A DNA stretch of 64,000 nt from Begonia masoniana (GCA_022432975.1 CM039511.1:47936902-48000901); one strand, 5' to 3'. Shown: positions 36,220 to 50,900, counted from the stretch's first letter. The notes: generated from the sequence alone by a model not told the origin. A program made the numbers and translations.

Positions 36220-36877
36220 TGATGCGAACCACGCCAACGATGTGACGGTGACCCACGATCAAAATATTGGCGTCGTCGCTAACCCAGAATCTACAAGTTC
36301 GAAGAGGAAATCCTTGACCCGAAATCTATACAGATCCGAACCTTGGAATAAGGAGGACGCCACAAACGAATATGCCTGTTCGTTTGATAAGTCAGATTTT
36401 GAACGCCACAAGGAGAACCTTGATAAGTTCGGAGTTTCTTCAAGAAACTAAGAGAAATTCTCTCACAATTAGATAAAACCTGAATCCCTTTTTTTATTCA
36501 ACTAGGAATGAATATATAGGCATGAAACACCCCTTCATGCTAGGGTTTCAAGAACAAAATTACTATCTTGTCCTTGTAACTCTTAATTAAAATAATGACA
36601 ATTGCTAAAATAATGACAACTTATGACTTGACATACGACAAGTACTTTTTAAACCCTAAAAACGACAATCGAATTAACTAAATAAATAAAACGAAATGAC
36701 ATAAAATACCCAAAATAGCTGGATTAAAAGAACAATCTCTGGTTCTTGCGTCTGACGCAATTTCCTTCTTTAGGTAAGATGGACGGACAAAATTGCTCAT
36801 TTGCTCCTTGATCTGCTTTGCATTTGCTCTCGTTATTGGCCATACCACTGGTAAATGATCCGTCTTGAGGTACCACA
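36220..36877 (-). mobile_element. Family A LTR 3, outer 5' LTR (~658 bp)
   Basis: Begins TGATGCGAACC at 36220. It matches LTRs 1 and 2 closely to about 36700 and is then full of small errors up to its end near 36877 (GAGGTACCACA for GAGGTCCTCATCA). It carries an unused copy of the Pol C-terminal segment. Satellite follows at monomer position 67. Confidence 0.88.
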
Positions 36878-39800
36878 ACTGAGCTTGATGACGCATTAGA
36901 CAAATTCACTTCAATCGATTTGGTCCAAAAGAGTGGAAGTATCAAGCAAAGAGGTTGAGTGTTTCAGACTTGTGGTTAGACCTACGGTATCCATTTCACT
37001 TTCAAAGTTTTAACTTTCAAGTGATGAGAAGCCGGTATTGAGGCGCAACAACCTTCATGGAGCGAACTAAGACTTAATAATGCGTGATGAAGCCATTAGA
37101 AACTTCACTTCAATCGATTGGTTCCAAACGAGTTGAACGTATCAAGCAAATGAGGTGAGTGTTAACAGACGTGTGGTTAGAACTAAGGTTATCCATTTCA
37201 CATTCAAGGTTTTAAATTGAAGTGATGAGAACAATGTGTATTGAGGACCCAACCACCTTTCATGGACGCGAAACTAAGACGTAGTAATGCGCTTTAAGAA
37301 GCATTAGAAATTTCACTTCAATCGATTTGTTCCAAAAGGGTTGATCGTATCAAGCAAATGAGATTGAGTGTTACATTGCTTGTGGTTAGAACCTAAGTTA
37401 TCCATTTCACATTCAAGGTTTTAACTTGAAGTGATGAGAACGACGTGTATTGAGCACCCAACAACCTTCTGGACGCGAAACTAAGACTTAGTAATGCGCT
37501 TGATGAAGCATTAGAAACTTCACTTCAATCGATTTGTTCCAAAAGAGTTGAACGTATCAAGCAAATGAGGTTGAGCGTTTTATGACTTGTGGTTAGAACC
37601 TAAGTTATCCATTTCACTTTCAAGGTTTTAACTTGAAGTGATGAGAACGACGTGTATTGAGGGTGCAACAACCTTCATGGACGCGAAACTAAGATTTAAT
37701 AATGCGCTTGATGAAGCATTAGAAACTTCACTTCAATCGATTTGTTCCAAAAGAGTTGAACGTACCAAGCAAATTAGGTTGAGTGTTCCATGACTTGTGG
37801 TTAGAACCTAAGTTATCCATTTCACATTCAAGGTTTTAACTTGAAGTGATGACAAAGAGGTGTATTGAGGGACCAACAACCTTCATGGACGCGAAACTAA
37901 GACTTAGTAATGCGCTTGATGAAGCATTAGAAACTTCACTTCAATCGATTTGTTCCAAAAGAGTTAACGTATCAAGCAAATGAGGTTGAGTGTTACATGA
38001 CTTGTGGTTAGAACCTAAGTTATCCATTTCACATTCAAGGTTTTAACTTGAAGTGATGAGAACGACGTGTATTGAGGACCCAACAACCTTCATTGACGCG
38101 AAACTAATACTTAGTAATGCGCTTTATGAAGCATTAGAAACTTCACTTCAATCGATTTGTTCCAAAAGAGTTAAACGTATCAAGCAAATGAGGTTGAGTG
38201 TTACATGACTTGTGGTTAGAACCTAAGTTATCCATTTCACATTCAAGGTTTTAACTTGAAGTGATGAGAAAGATGTGTATTGAGGACCCAACAACCTTTC
38301 ATGGACGCGAAACTAATACTTAGTAATGCGCTTTATGAAGCATTAGAAACTTCACTTCAATCGATTTGTTCCAAAAGAGTTAAACGTATCAAGCAAATGA
38401 GATTGAGTGTTACATTGACTTGTGGTTAGAACCTAAGTTATCCATTTCACATTCAAGGTTTTAACTTGAAGTGATGAGAACGACGTGTATTGAGGACCCA
38501 ACAACCTTCATGGACGCGAAACTAAGACTTAGTAATGCGCTTGATGAAGCATTAGAAACTTCACTTCAATTGATTTGTTCCAAAAGAGTTGAACGTATCA
38601 AGCAAATGAGGTTGAGTGTTACATGAATTGTGTTTAGAACCTAAGTTATCCATTTCACATTCAAGGTTTTAACTTGAAGTGATGAGAACGACGTGTATTG
38701 AGGACCCAACAACCTTCATTGGACGCGAAACTAAGACTTAGTAATGCGCTTGATGAAGCATTAGAAACTTCACTTCAATCGATTTGTTTCCAAAAGAGTT
38801 GAACGTATCAAGCAAATGAGGTTGAGTGTTACATTATTTGTTATTAGAACCTAAGTTATCCATTTCACAATCAAGGTTTTAACTTGAAGTGATGAGAACG
38901 ACGTGTATTGAGGACCCAACAACCTTCTTGGACGCGAAACTAAGACTTAGTAATATGCTTGACGAAGCATTAGAAACTTCACTTCAATCGATTTCTTCCA
39001 AAAGAGTTGAACGTATCAAGCAAATGAGGTTGAGTGTTACATGACTTGTGGTTAGAACCTAAGTTATCCATTTCACATTCAAGGTTTTAACTTGAAGTGA
39101 TGAGAACGACGTGTATTGAGGACCCAACAACCTTCTTGGACGCGAAACTAAGACTTAGTAATGCGCTTGATGAAGCATTAGAAACTTCACTTCAATCGAT
39201 TTCTTACAAAAGAGTTGAACATATGAAGCAAATGAGGTTGAAGTGTTACATGACTTGTGGTTAGAACCTAAGTTATCCATTTCACTTCAAGGTTTTAACT
39301 TGAAGTGATGAGAACGACGTGTATTGAGGACCCAACAACCTTCATGGACGCGCAACTAAGACTTAGTAATGCGCTTGATGAAGCATTAGAAACTTCACTT
39401 CAATCGATTTGTTCCAAAGAGTTGAACATATCAAGCAAATGAGGTTGAGTGTTACATGACTTGTGGTTAGAACCTAAGTTATCCATTTCACATTTCAAGG
39501 TTTTAACTTGAAGTGATGAGAACGACGTGTATTGAGGACCCAACAACCTTCATGGACGCGAAACTAAGACTTAGGAATGCGCTTTGATGAAGCATTAGAA
39601 ACTTCACTTCAATCGATTTGTTCCAAAAGAGTTGAATCGTATCAAGCAAATGAGGTTGAGTGTTACATGCCTTGTGGTTTAGAACCTAAGTTATCCATTT
39701 CACCTTCAAGGTTTTAACTTGAAGTGATGAGAACGACGTGTATTGAGGACCCAACAACTTCATGGACGCGAAACTAAGACTTAGTAGATGCGCTTGATGA

Positions 39801-42800
39801 AGCATTAGAAACTTCACTTCAATCGATTTGTTTCCAAAAGAGTTGAACGTATCAAGCAAATGAGGTTGAGTGTTACATTATTTGTTGTTAGAACCTAAGT
39901 TATCCATTTCACAATCAAGGTTTTAACTTGAAGTGATGAGAACGACGTGTATTGAGGACCCAACAACCTTCTTGGACGCGAAACTAAGACTTAGTAATAT
40001 GCTTGACGAAGCATTAGAAACTTCACTTCAATCGATTTCTTCCAAAAGAGTTGAACGTATCAAGCAAATGAGGTTGAGTGTTACATGACTTGTGGTTAGA
40101 ACCTAAGTTATCCATTTCACATTCAAGGTTTTAACTTGAAGTGATGAGAACGACGTGTATTGAGGACCCAACAACCTTCTTGGACGCGAAACTAAGACTT
40201 AGTAATGCGCTTGATGAAGCGTTAGAAACTTCACTTCAATCGATTTGTTCCAAAAGAGTTGAACGTATCAAGCAAATGAGGTTGAGTGTTACATGACTTG
40301 TGGTTAGAACCTAAGTTATCCATTTCACATTCAAGGTTTTAACTTGAAGTGATGAGAACGACGTGTATTGAGGACCCAACAACCTTCTTGGACGCGAAAC
40401 TAAGACTTAGTAATGCGCTTGATGAAGCATTAGAAACTTCACTTCAATCGATTTGTTACAAAAGAGTTATCGTATCAAGCAAATGAGATTGAGTGTTACA
40501 TGGCTTGTGGTTAGAACCTAAGTTATCCATTTCACATTCAAGGTTTTAACTTGAAGTGATGAGAACGACGTGTATTGAGGACCCAACAACCTTCATGGAC
40601 GCGAAACTAAGACTTAATAATGCGCTTGATGAAGCATTAGAAACTTCACTTCAATCGATTTGTTCCAAAAGAGTTGAACGTATCAAGCAAATGAGGTTGA
40701 GTGTTACATGACTTGTGGTTAGAACCTAAGTTATCCATTTCACTTTCAAAGTTTTAACTTTAAGTGATGAGAACGACGTGTATTGAGGGCGCAACAACCT
40801 TCATGGACGCGAAACTAAGACTTAATAATGCGCTTGATGAAACATTAGAAACTTCACTTCAATCGATTTGTTCCAAAAGAGTTGAACGTATCAAGCAAAT
40901 GAGGTTGAGTGTTACAAGACTTGTGGTTAGAACCTAAGTTATCCATTTCACTTACAAGGTTTTAACTTGAAGTGATGAGAACGACGTGTATTGAGGGCGC
41001 AACAACCTTCATGGACGCGAAACTAAGACTTAATAATATGCTTGATGAAGCATTAGAAACTTCACTTCAATCGATTTGTTCCAAAAGTGTTGAACGTATC
41101 AAGCAAATGAGGTTGAGTGTTACATGACTTGTGGTTAGAACCTAAGTTATCCAATTCACTTTCAAGGTTTTAACTTGAAGTGATGAGAACGACGTGTATT
41201 GAGGGCGCAACAACCTTCATGGACGCGAAACTAAGACTTAATAATGCGCTTGATGAAGCATTAGAAACTTCACTTCAATCGATTTTTTCCAAAAGAGTTG
41301 AACGTATCAAGCAAATGAGGTTGAGTGTTACATGACATGTGGTTAGAACCTAAGTTATCCATTTCACATTCAAGGTTTTAACTTGAAGTGATGAGAACGA
41401 CGTGTATTGAGGACCCAACAACCTTCATGGATGCATAATTAAGAGTTAGTAATACGCTTGATGAAGCATAAGAAACTTCACTTCAATCGATTTGTTCCAA
41501 AAGAGTTAATCATATCAAGCAAATGAGGTTGAGTGTTACATGACTTGTGGTTAGAACCTAAGTTATCCATTTCACATTCAAGGTTTTAACTTGAAGTGAT
41601 GAGAACGACGTGTATTGAGGACCCAACAACCTTCTTGGACGCGAAACTAAGACTTAGTAATGCGCTTGATGAAGCATTAGAAACTTCACTTCAATCGATT
41701 TGTTACAAAAGAGTTGATCGTATCAAGCAAATGAGATTGAGTGTTACATGGCTTGTGGTTAGAACCTAAGTTATCCATTTCACATTCAAGGTTTTAACTT
41801 GAAAGTGATGAGAACGACGTGTATTGAGGACCAACAACCTTCATGGACGCGAAACTAAGACTTAGTAATGCGCTTGATGAAGCATTAGAAACTTCACTTC
41901 AATCGATTTGTTCCAAAAGAGTTGAACGTATCAAGCAAATGAGGTTGAGTGTTACATGACTTGTGGTTAGAACCTAAGTTATCCATTCACATTTCAGGTT
42001 TTAACCTGAAGTGATGAGAACGACGTGTATTGAGGACGCAAACAACCTTCATGGACGCGAAACTAAGACTTATTAATGCGCTTGATGAAGCATTAGAAAC
42101 TTCACTTCAATCGATTTGTTCCAAAAGAGTTGAACGTACCAAGCAAATGAGGTTGAGTGTTACATGACTTGTGGTTAGAACCTAAGTTATCAATTTCACA
42201 TTCAAGGTTTTAACTTGAAGTGATGAGAACGACGTGTATTGAGGACCCAACAACCTTCATGGACGCGAAACTAAGACTTAGTAATGCGCTTGATGAATCA
42301 TTAGAAACTTCACTTCAATCGATTTGTTCCAAAAGAGTTGAACGTATCAAGCAAATGAGGTTGAGTGTTAAATGACTTGTGGTTAGACTCTAAGTTATCG
42401 ATTTCACTTTCAAGGTTTTCACTTGAAGTGATGAGAACGACGTGTATTGAGGACCCAACAAACTTTATGGACGCGAAACTAAGAATTAGTAAGGCGCTTG
42501 ATAAAGCATTAGAAGCTTCACTTCAATCGATTTGTTCAAAAAGAGTTGACAGATCAAGAAAAATGAGGTTGAGTGTTAAATAACTTGTGGTTAGAACATA
42601 AGTTATCCAATTCACATTCAAGGTTTTAACTTGAAGTGATGAGGACGACGTGTATTGAGGACCCAACAACCTTCATGGACGCGAAAATAAGACTTAGTAA
42701 CGCGCTTGATGAAGCATTATAAACTTCACTTTAATCGATTTGTTCCAAAAGAGTTGAACGTATCAAGCAAATGAGGTTAAGTGTTACATGACTTGCGGTT

Positions 42801-43225
42801 AGAACCTAAGTTATCGATTTCACTTACAAGGTTTTAACTTGAAGTGATGAGAACGACGTGTATTGAGGACCAAACAACCTTCATGGACGCGAAACTAAGA
42901 CTTAGTAATGCGCTTGATGAAGCATTATAAACTTCACTTCAATCGATTTGTTCCAAAAGAGTTGAACGTATCAAGCAAATGAGGTTTAGTGTTACATTAC
43001 TTATGGTTAGAACCTAAGTTATCAATTTCACTTTCAAGGTTTTAACTTGAAGTGATGAGAACGACGTGTATTGAGGACCCAACAACCTTTATGGACGCGA
43101 AACTAAGACTTAATAATGCGCTTGATGAAGCATTAGAAACATCACTTCAATGGATTTGTTCCAAAAGAGTTGAACGTATCAAGCAAATGAGGTTGAGTGT
43201 TACATGACTTGTTGTTAGAACCTAA

Positions 43226-43282
43226 GTTATCCATTTCACTTTCATGGTTTTAACTTGAAGTGTTGAGAACGACGTGTATTGA
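43226..43282 (+). repeat. Short satellite monomer (57 bp)
   Basis: Successive GTTATC motifs at 43226 and 43283 are 57 bp apart. About positions 23-173 (151 bp) are missing; the junction reads GTATTGAG/TTATCTATTT. The first 8-monomer higher-order unit starts at this junction. Confidence 0.85.
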
Positions 43283-46200
43283 GTTATCTATTTCACTTTC
43301 AAGGTTTTAACTTGAAGTGATGAGAACGACGTATATTGAGGACCCAACAACCTTCATGGACGCGAAACTAAGACTTAGTAGTGCGCTTGATGAAGCCTTA
43401 GAAACTTCACTTCAATCGATTTGTTCCAAAAGAGTTGAACGTATCAAGCAAATGAGGTTGAGTGTTACATGACTTGCGGTTAGAACCCAAGTTATCGATT
43501 TTACTTACAAGGTTTTAACTTGAAGTGATGAGAACGACGTGTATTGAGGACCCGACAACCTTCATGGACGCGAAACTAAGACTTAGTAATGCGCTTCATG
43601 AAGCATTATAAACTTCACTTCAATCGATTTGTTCCAAAAGAGTTGAACGTATCAAGCAAATGAGGTTGAGTGTTACATGACTTGCGGTTAGAACCTAAGT
43701 TATTAATTTCACTTACAAGGTTTTAACTTGAAGTGATGAGAACGACGTGTATTGAGGACCCAACAACATTCATGGACGCGAAACTAAGACTTTGTAATGT
43801 GCTTGATGAAGCGTTAGAAACTTCACTTCAATCGATTTGTTCCAAAAGAGTTGAACGTATCAAGCAAATGAGGTTGAGTGTTACATGACTTGCGGTTAGA
43901 ACCTAAGTTATCGATTTTACTTACAAGGTTTTAACTTGAAGTGATGATAACGACGTGTATTGTGGACCCGACAACCTTCATGGACGCGAAACTAAGACTT
44001 AGTAATGCGCTTCATGAAGCATTATAAACTTCACTTCAATCGATTTGTTTCAAAATAATTGAACGTATCAAGCAAATGAGGTTGAGTGTTACATGACTTG
44101 CGGTTAGAACCTAAGTTATCGATTTCACTTACAAGGTTTTAACTTGAAGTGATGAGAACGACGTGTATTGAGGACCCAACAATATTCATGGACGCGAAAC
44201 TAAGACTTAGTAATGTGCTTGATGAAGCATTAGAAACTTCACTTCAATCGATTTGTTCCAAAAGAGTTGAACGTATCAAGAAAATGAGGTTGAGTGTTAC
44301 ATGACTTGTGGTTAGAACCTAAGTTATCCATTTCACTTTCAAGGTTTTAACTTGAAGTGATGAGAACGACGTGTATTGAGGATCCAACAACCTTCATGGA
44401 CGCGAAACTAAGACTTTGTAATGCGCTTGATGAAGCATTAGAAACTTCACTTCAATCGATTTGTTCCAAAAGAGTTGAACGTATCAAGCAAATGAGGTTG
44501 AGTGTTACATGACTTGTGGTTAGAACCTAAGTTATCGATTTCACTTTCAAGGTTTTAACTTGAAGTGATGAGAACGACGTGTATTGAGGACCAAACAACC
44601 TTCATGGACGCGAAACTAAGACTTAGCAATGCGCTTGATGAAGCATTAGAAACTTCACTTCAATCGATTTGCTCCAAAAGAGTTGAACGTATCAAGAAAA
44701 TGAGGTTGAGTGTTACATGACTTGTGGTTAGAACCTAAGTTATCGATTTCACTTTCAAGGTTTTAACTTGAAGTGATCAGAACGACGTGTATTGAGGACC
44801 CAACAACCTTTATGGACGCGAAACTAAGACTTAGTAATGCGCTTGATGAAGCATTATAAACTTCACTTCAATCGATTTGTTCCAAAAGAATGGAACGTAT
44901 CAAGCAAATGAGGTTGAGTGTTACATTACTTGCGGTTAGAACATAAGTTATCTATTTCACTTTCAAGGTTTTAACTTGAAGTGATGAGAACGACGTATAT
45001 TGAGGACCCAACAACCTTCATGGACGCGAAACTAAGACTTAGTAATGCGCTTGATGAAGCCTTAGAAACTTCACTTCAATCGATTTGTTCCAAAAGAGTT
45101 GAACGTATCAAGCAAATGAGGTTGAATGTTACATGACTTGCGGTTAGAACCTAAGTTATCGATTTTACTTACAGGGTTTTAACTTGAAGTGATGAGAACG
45201 ACGTGTATTGAGGACCCGACAACCTTCATGGACGCGAAACTAAGACTTAGTAATGCGCTTCATGAAGCATTATAAACTTCACTTCAATCGATTTGTTCCA
45301 AAAGAGTTGAACGTATCAAGTAAATGAGGTTGAGTGTTACATGACTTGTGGGTAGAACCTAAGTTATCCATTTCACTTACAAGGTTTTAACTTGAAGTGA
45401 TGAGAACGACGTGTATTGAGGACCCAACAACATTCATGGACGCGAAACTAAGACTTTGTAATGTGCTTGATGAAGCGTTAGAAACTTCACTTCAATCGAT
45501 TTGTTCCAAAATAGTTGAACGTATCAAGCAAATGAGGTTGAGTGTTACATGACTTGCGGTTAGAACCTAAGTTATCGATTTTACTTACAAGGTTTTAACT
45601 TGAAGTGATGATAACGACGTGTATTGTGGACCCGACAACCTTCATGGACGCGAAACTAAGACTTAGTAATGCGCTTCATGAAGCATTATAAACTTCACTT
45701 CAATCGATTTGTTTCAAAATAATTGAACGTATCAAGCAAATGAGGTTGAGTGTTACATGACTTGCGGTTAGAACCTAAGTTATCGATTTCACTTACAAGG
45801 TTTTAACTTGAAGTGATGAGAACGACGTGTATTGAGGACCCAACACTATCATGGACGCGAAACTAAGACTTAGTAATGTGCTTGATGAAGCATTAGAAAC
45901 TTCACTTCAATCGATTTGTTCCAAAAGAGTTGAACGTATCAAGAAAATGAGGTTGAGTGTTACATGACTTGTGGTTAGAACCTAAGTTATCCATTTCACT
46001 TTCAAGGTTTTAACTTGAAGTGATGAGAACGACGTGTATTGAGGATCCAACAACCTTCATGGACGCGAAACTAAGACTTTGTAATGCGCTTGATGAAGCA
46101 TTGGAAACTTTACTTCAATCGATTTGTTCCAAAAGAGTTGAACGTATCAAGCAAATGAGGTTGAGTGTTACATGACTTGTGGTTAGAACCTAAGTTATCG

Positions 46201-47990
46201 ATTTCACTTTCAAGGTTTTAACTTGAAGTGATGAGAACGACGTGTATTGAGGACCAAATAACCTTCATGGACGCGAAACTAAGACTTAGCAATGCGCTTG
46301 ATGAAGCATTAGAAACTTCACTTCAATCGATTTGCTCCAAATGAGTTGAACGTATCAAGAAAATGAGGTTGAGTGTTACATGACTTGTGGTTAGAACCTA
46401 AGTTATCGATTTCACTTTCAAGGTTTTAACTTGAAGTGATCAGAACGACGTGTATTGAGGACCCAACAACCTTTATGGACGCGAAACTAAGACTTAGTAA
46501 TGCGCTTGATGAAGCATTATAAACTTCACTTCAATCGATTTGTTCCAAAAGAATGGAACGTATCAAGCAAATGAGGTTGAGTGTTACATTACTTGCGGTT
46601 AGAACATAAGTTATCTATTTCACTTTCAAGGTTTTAACTTGAAGTGATGAGAACGACGTATATTGAGGACCCAACAACCTTCATGGACGCGAAACTAAGA
46701 CTTAGTAATGCGCTTGATGAAGCCTTAGAAACTTCACTTCAATCGATTTGTTCAAAAAGAGTTGAACGTATCAAGCAAATGAGGTTGAGTGTTACATGAC
46801 TTGCGGTTAGAACCGAAGTTATCGATTTTACTTACAAGGTTTTAACTTGAAGTGATGAGAACGACGTGTATTGAGGACCCGACAACCTTCATGGACGCGA
46901 AACTAAGACTTAGTAATGCGCTTCATGAAGCATTATAAACTTCACTTCAATCGATTTGTTCCAAAAGAGTTGAACGTATCAAGCAAATGAGGTTGAGTGT
47001 TACATGACTTGCGGTTAGAACCTAAGTTATTAATTTCACTTACAAGGTTTTAACTTGAAGTGATGAGAACGACGTGTATTGAGGACCCAACAACATTCAT
47101 GGACGCGAAACTAAGACTTTGTAATGTGCTTGATGAAGCGTTAGAAACTTCACTTCAATCGATTTGTTCCAAAAGAGTTGAACGTATCAAGCAAATGAGG
47201 TTGAGTGTTACATGACTTGCGGTTAGAACCTAAGTTATCGATTTTACTTACAAGGTTTTAACTTGAAGTGATGATAACGACGTGTATTGTGGACCCGACA
47301 ACCTTCATGGACGCGAAACTAAGACTTAGTAATGCGCTTCATGAAGCATTATAAACTTCACTTCAATCGATTTGTTTCAAAATAATTGAACGTATCAAGC
47401 AAATGAGGTTGAGTGTTACATGACTTGCGGTTAGAACCTAAGTTATCGATTTCACTTACAAGGTTTTAACTTGAAGTGATGAGAACGACGTGTATCGAGG
47501 ACCCAACAACATTCATGGACGCGAAACTAAGACTTAGTAATGTGCTTGATGAAGCATTAGAAACTTCACTTCAATCGATTTGTTCCAAAAGAGTTGAACG
47601 TATCAAGAAAATGAGGTTGAGTGTTACATGACTTGTGGTTAGAACCTAAGTTATCCATTTCACTTTCAAGGTTTTAACTTGAAGTGATGAGAACGACGTG
47701 TATTGAGGATCCAACAACCTTCATGGACGCGAAACTAAGACTTTGTAATGCGCTTGATGAAGCATTGGAAACTTTACTTCAATCGATTTGTTCCAAAAGA
47801 GTTGAACGTATCAAGCAAATGAGGTTGAGTGTTACATGACTTGTGGTTAGAACCTAAGTTATCGATTTCACTTTCAAGGTTTTAACTTGAAGTGATGAGA
47901 ACGACGTGTATTGAGGACCAAATAACCTTCATGGACGCGAAACTAAGACTTAGCAATGCGCTTGATGAAGCATTAGAAACTTCACTTCAA
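43283..47990 (+). repeat. 8-monomer higher-order repeat, ~2.8 copies of 1664 bp
   Basis: GTTATCTATTTCAC begins units at 43283, 44947 and 46610 (spacings 1664 and 1663). The marker TGTGGACCCG recurs at 43961, 45625 and 47288, with the same spacings. A monomer marked GTGATCAGAAC closes units 1 and 2. Unit 3 departs from the pattern near 47990. Confidence 0.85.
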
Positions 47991-50900
47991 TCGATTTGTT
48001 CCAAAAGAGTTGAACGTATGAAGCAAATGAGGTTGAGTGTTACATTACTTGTGGTTAGAACCTAAGTTATCCATTTCACTTTCAAGGTTTTAACTTGAAG
48101 TAATGAGAACGACGTGTATTGAGGACCCAACAACCTTCATGGACGCGAAACTAAGACTTAGTAATGCGCTTGATGAAGCATTATAAACTTCAATTCAATC
48201 GATTTGTTCCAAAAGAGTGGAACGTATCAAGCAAATGAGGTTGAGTGTTACATGACTTGTGGTTAGAACATAATTTATCCAATTCACATTCAAAGTTTTA
48301 ACTTGAAGTGATGAGAACGACTTGTATTTAGGACCCAACAACCTTCATGGACGCGAAACAAAAACTTAGTAATGCGCTTGATGAAGCATTAGAAACTTCA
48401 CTTCAATCGATTTGTTCCAAAAGAGTTGAACGTATCAAGCAAATGAGGTTGAGTGTTACATGACTTGTGGTTAGAACCTAAGTTATCCATTTCACTTTCA
48501 AGGTTTTAACTTGAAGTGATGAGGACGACGTGTATTGAGGACCCAACAACCTTCATAGACGCGAAACTAAGACTTAGTAATGCGTTTGATGAAGCATTAT
48601 AAACTTCAATTCAATCGATTTGTTCCAAAAGAGTGGATCGTATCAAGCAAATGAGGTTGAGTGTTACATGACTTGCGGTTAGAACCTAAGTTATCTATTT
48701 CACTTACAAGGTTTTAACTTGAAGTGATGAGAACGACGTGTATTACGGACCCAACAACCTTCATGGACGCGAAACTAAGACTTAGTAATGCGCTTGATGA
48801 AGCATTATAAACTTCACTTCAATCGATTTGTTCCAAAAGAATGGAACGTATCAAGCAAATGAGGTTGAGTGTTACATTACTTGTGGTTAGAACCTAAGTT
48901 TTCGATTTCACTTTCAAGGTTTTAACTTGAAGTGATGAGAACGACGTGTATTGAGGACCCAACAACCTTTATGGACGCGAAACTAAGACTTTGTAATGCG
49001 CTTGATAAAGCATTAGAAACTTCACTTCAATCGATTTGTTCCAAAAGAGTTGAACGTATCGAGCAAATGAGGTTGAGTGTTACATGACTTGTGGTTAGAA
49101 CCTAAGTTATCCATTTCACTTTCAAGGTTTAAACTTGAAGTGATGAGAACGACGTGTATTGAGGACCAAACAACCTTCATAGACGCGAAACTAAGACTTA
49201 GTAATGAGCTTGATGAAGCATTATAAACATCAATTCAATCGATTTGTTTCAAAAGAGTGGAACGTATCAAGCAAATGAGATTCAGTGTTACATGACTTGT
49301 GGTTAGAACATAAGTTATCCAATTCACATTCAAGGTTTTAACTTGAAGTGATGAGAACGACGTGTATTTAGGACCCAACAACCTTCATGGACGAGAAACA
49401 AAAACTTAGTAATGCGCTTGATGAAGCATTAGAAACTTTACTTCAATCGATTTGTTCCAAAAGAGTTGAACGTATCAAGCAAATGAGGTTGAGTGTTACA
49501 TGACTTATGGTTAGAAACTAAGTTATCAATTTCACTTTCAAGGTTTTAACTTGAAGTGATGAGAACGACGTGTATTGAGGACCCAACAACCTTTATGGAC
49601 GCGAAACTAAGACTTAATAATGCGCTTGATGAAGCATTAGAAACATCACTTCAATCGATTTGTTCCAAAAGAGTTGAACGTATCAAGCAAATGAGGTTGA
49701 GTGTTACATGACTTGTGGTTAGAACCTAAGTTATCCATTTCACTTTCATGGTTTTAACTTGAAGTGTTGAGAACGACGTGTATTGAGGACCCAACAACTT
49801 CATGGACGCGTAATTAAGACTTATTAATGCGCTTGATGAAGCATTAGAAACTTCACTTCAATCGATTTGTTCCAAAAGAGTTGAACGTATCAAGCAAATG
49901 AGGTTGAGTGTTACATGACTTGTGGTTAGAACCTAAGTTAACGATTTCACTTTCAAGGTTTTAACTTGAAGTGATGAGAACGATTTGTATTGATGACCAA
50001 ACAACCTTCATGAACGCGAAACTAACACTTAGTAATGCGCTTGATGAAGCATTAGAAACTTCACTTCAATCGATTTGTTCCAAAAGAGTTGAACGTATCA
50101 AGCAAATGAGGTTGAGTGTTACATGACTTGTGGTTAGAACCTAAGTTATCCATTTCAATTTCAAGGTTTTAACTTGAAGTGATGAGAACGACGTGTATTG
50201 AGGACCCAACAACCTTCATGGATGCGAAACTAAGACTTAGTAATGCGCTTGATGAAGCATTAGAAACTTCACTTCAATCGATTTGTTCCAAAAGAGTTGA
50301 ACGTATCAAGCAAATGAGGGTGAGTGTTAAATAACTTGTGGTTAGAACATAAGTTATCCAATTCACATTCAAGGTTTTAACTTGAAGTGATGAGAACGAC
50401 GTGTATTGAGGACCCAACAACCTTTATGGATGCGAAACTAAGACTTAGTAATGCGCTTGACGAAGCATTAGACACTTCACTTCAATCGATTTGTTCCAAA
50501 AGAGTTGAACGTATCAAGCAAATGAGGTTGAGTGTTACATGACTTGTAGTTAGAACCTAAGTTATCCATTTCACTTTCAAGTTTTTAACTTGAAGTGATA
50601 AGAACGACGTGTATTGAGAACCCAACAACCTTCATGGACGCGAAACTAAGACTTAGTAAGGCGCTTGATGAAGCATTAGAAACTTCACTTAAATTGATTT
50701 GTTCTAAAAGAGTTGAACTTATCAAGCAAATGAGGTTGAGTGTTACATGACTTGTGGTTAGAACCTAAGTTATCGATTTCACTTTCAAGGTTTTAACTTG
50801 AAGTGATGAGAACGACGTGTATTGAGGACCCAACAACCTTTATGGACGCGAAACTAAGACTTAGTAATGCGCTTGATGAAGCATTATAAACTTCACTTCA

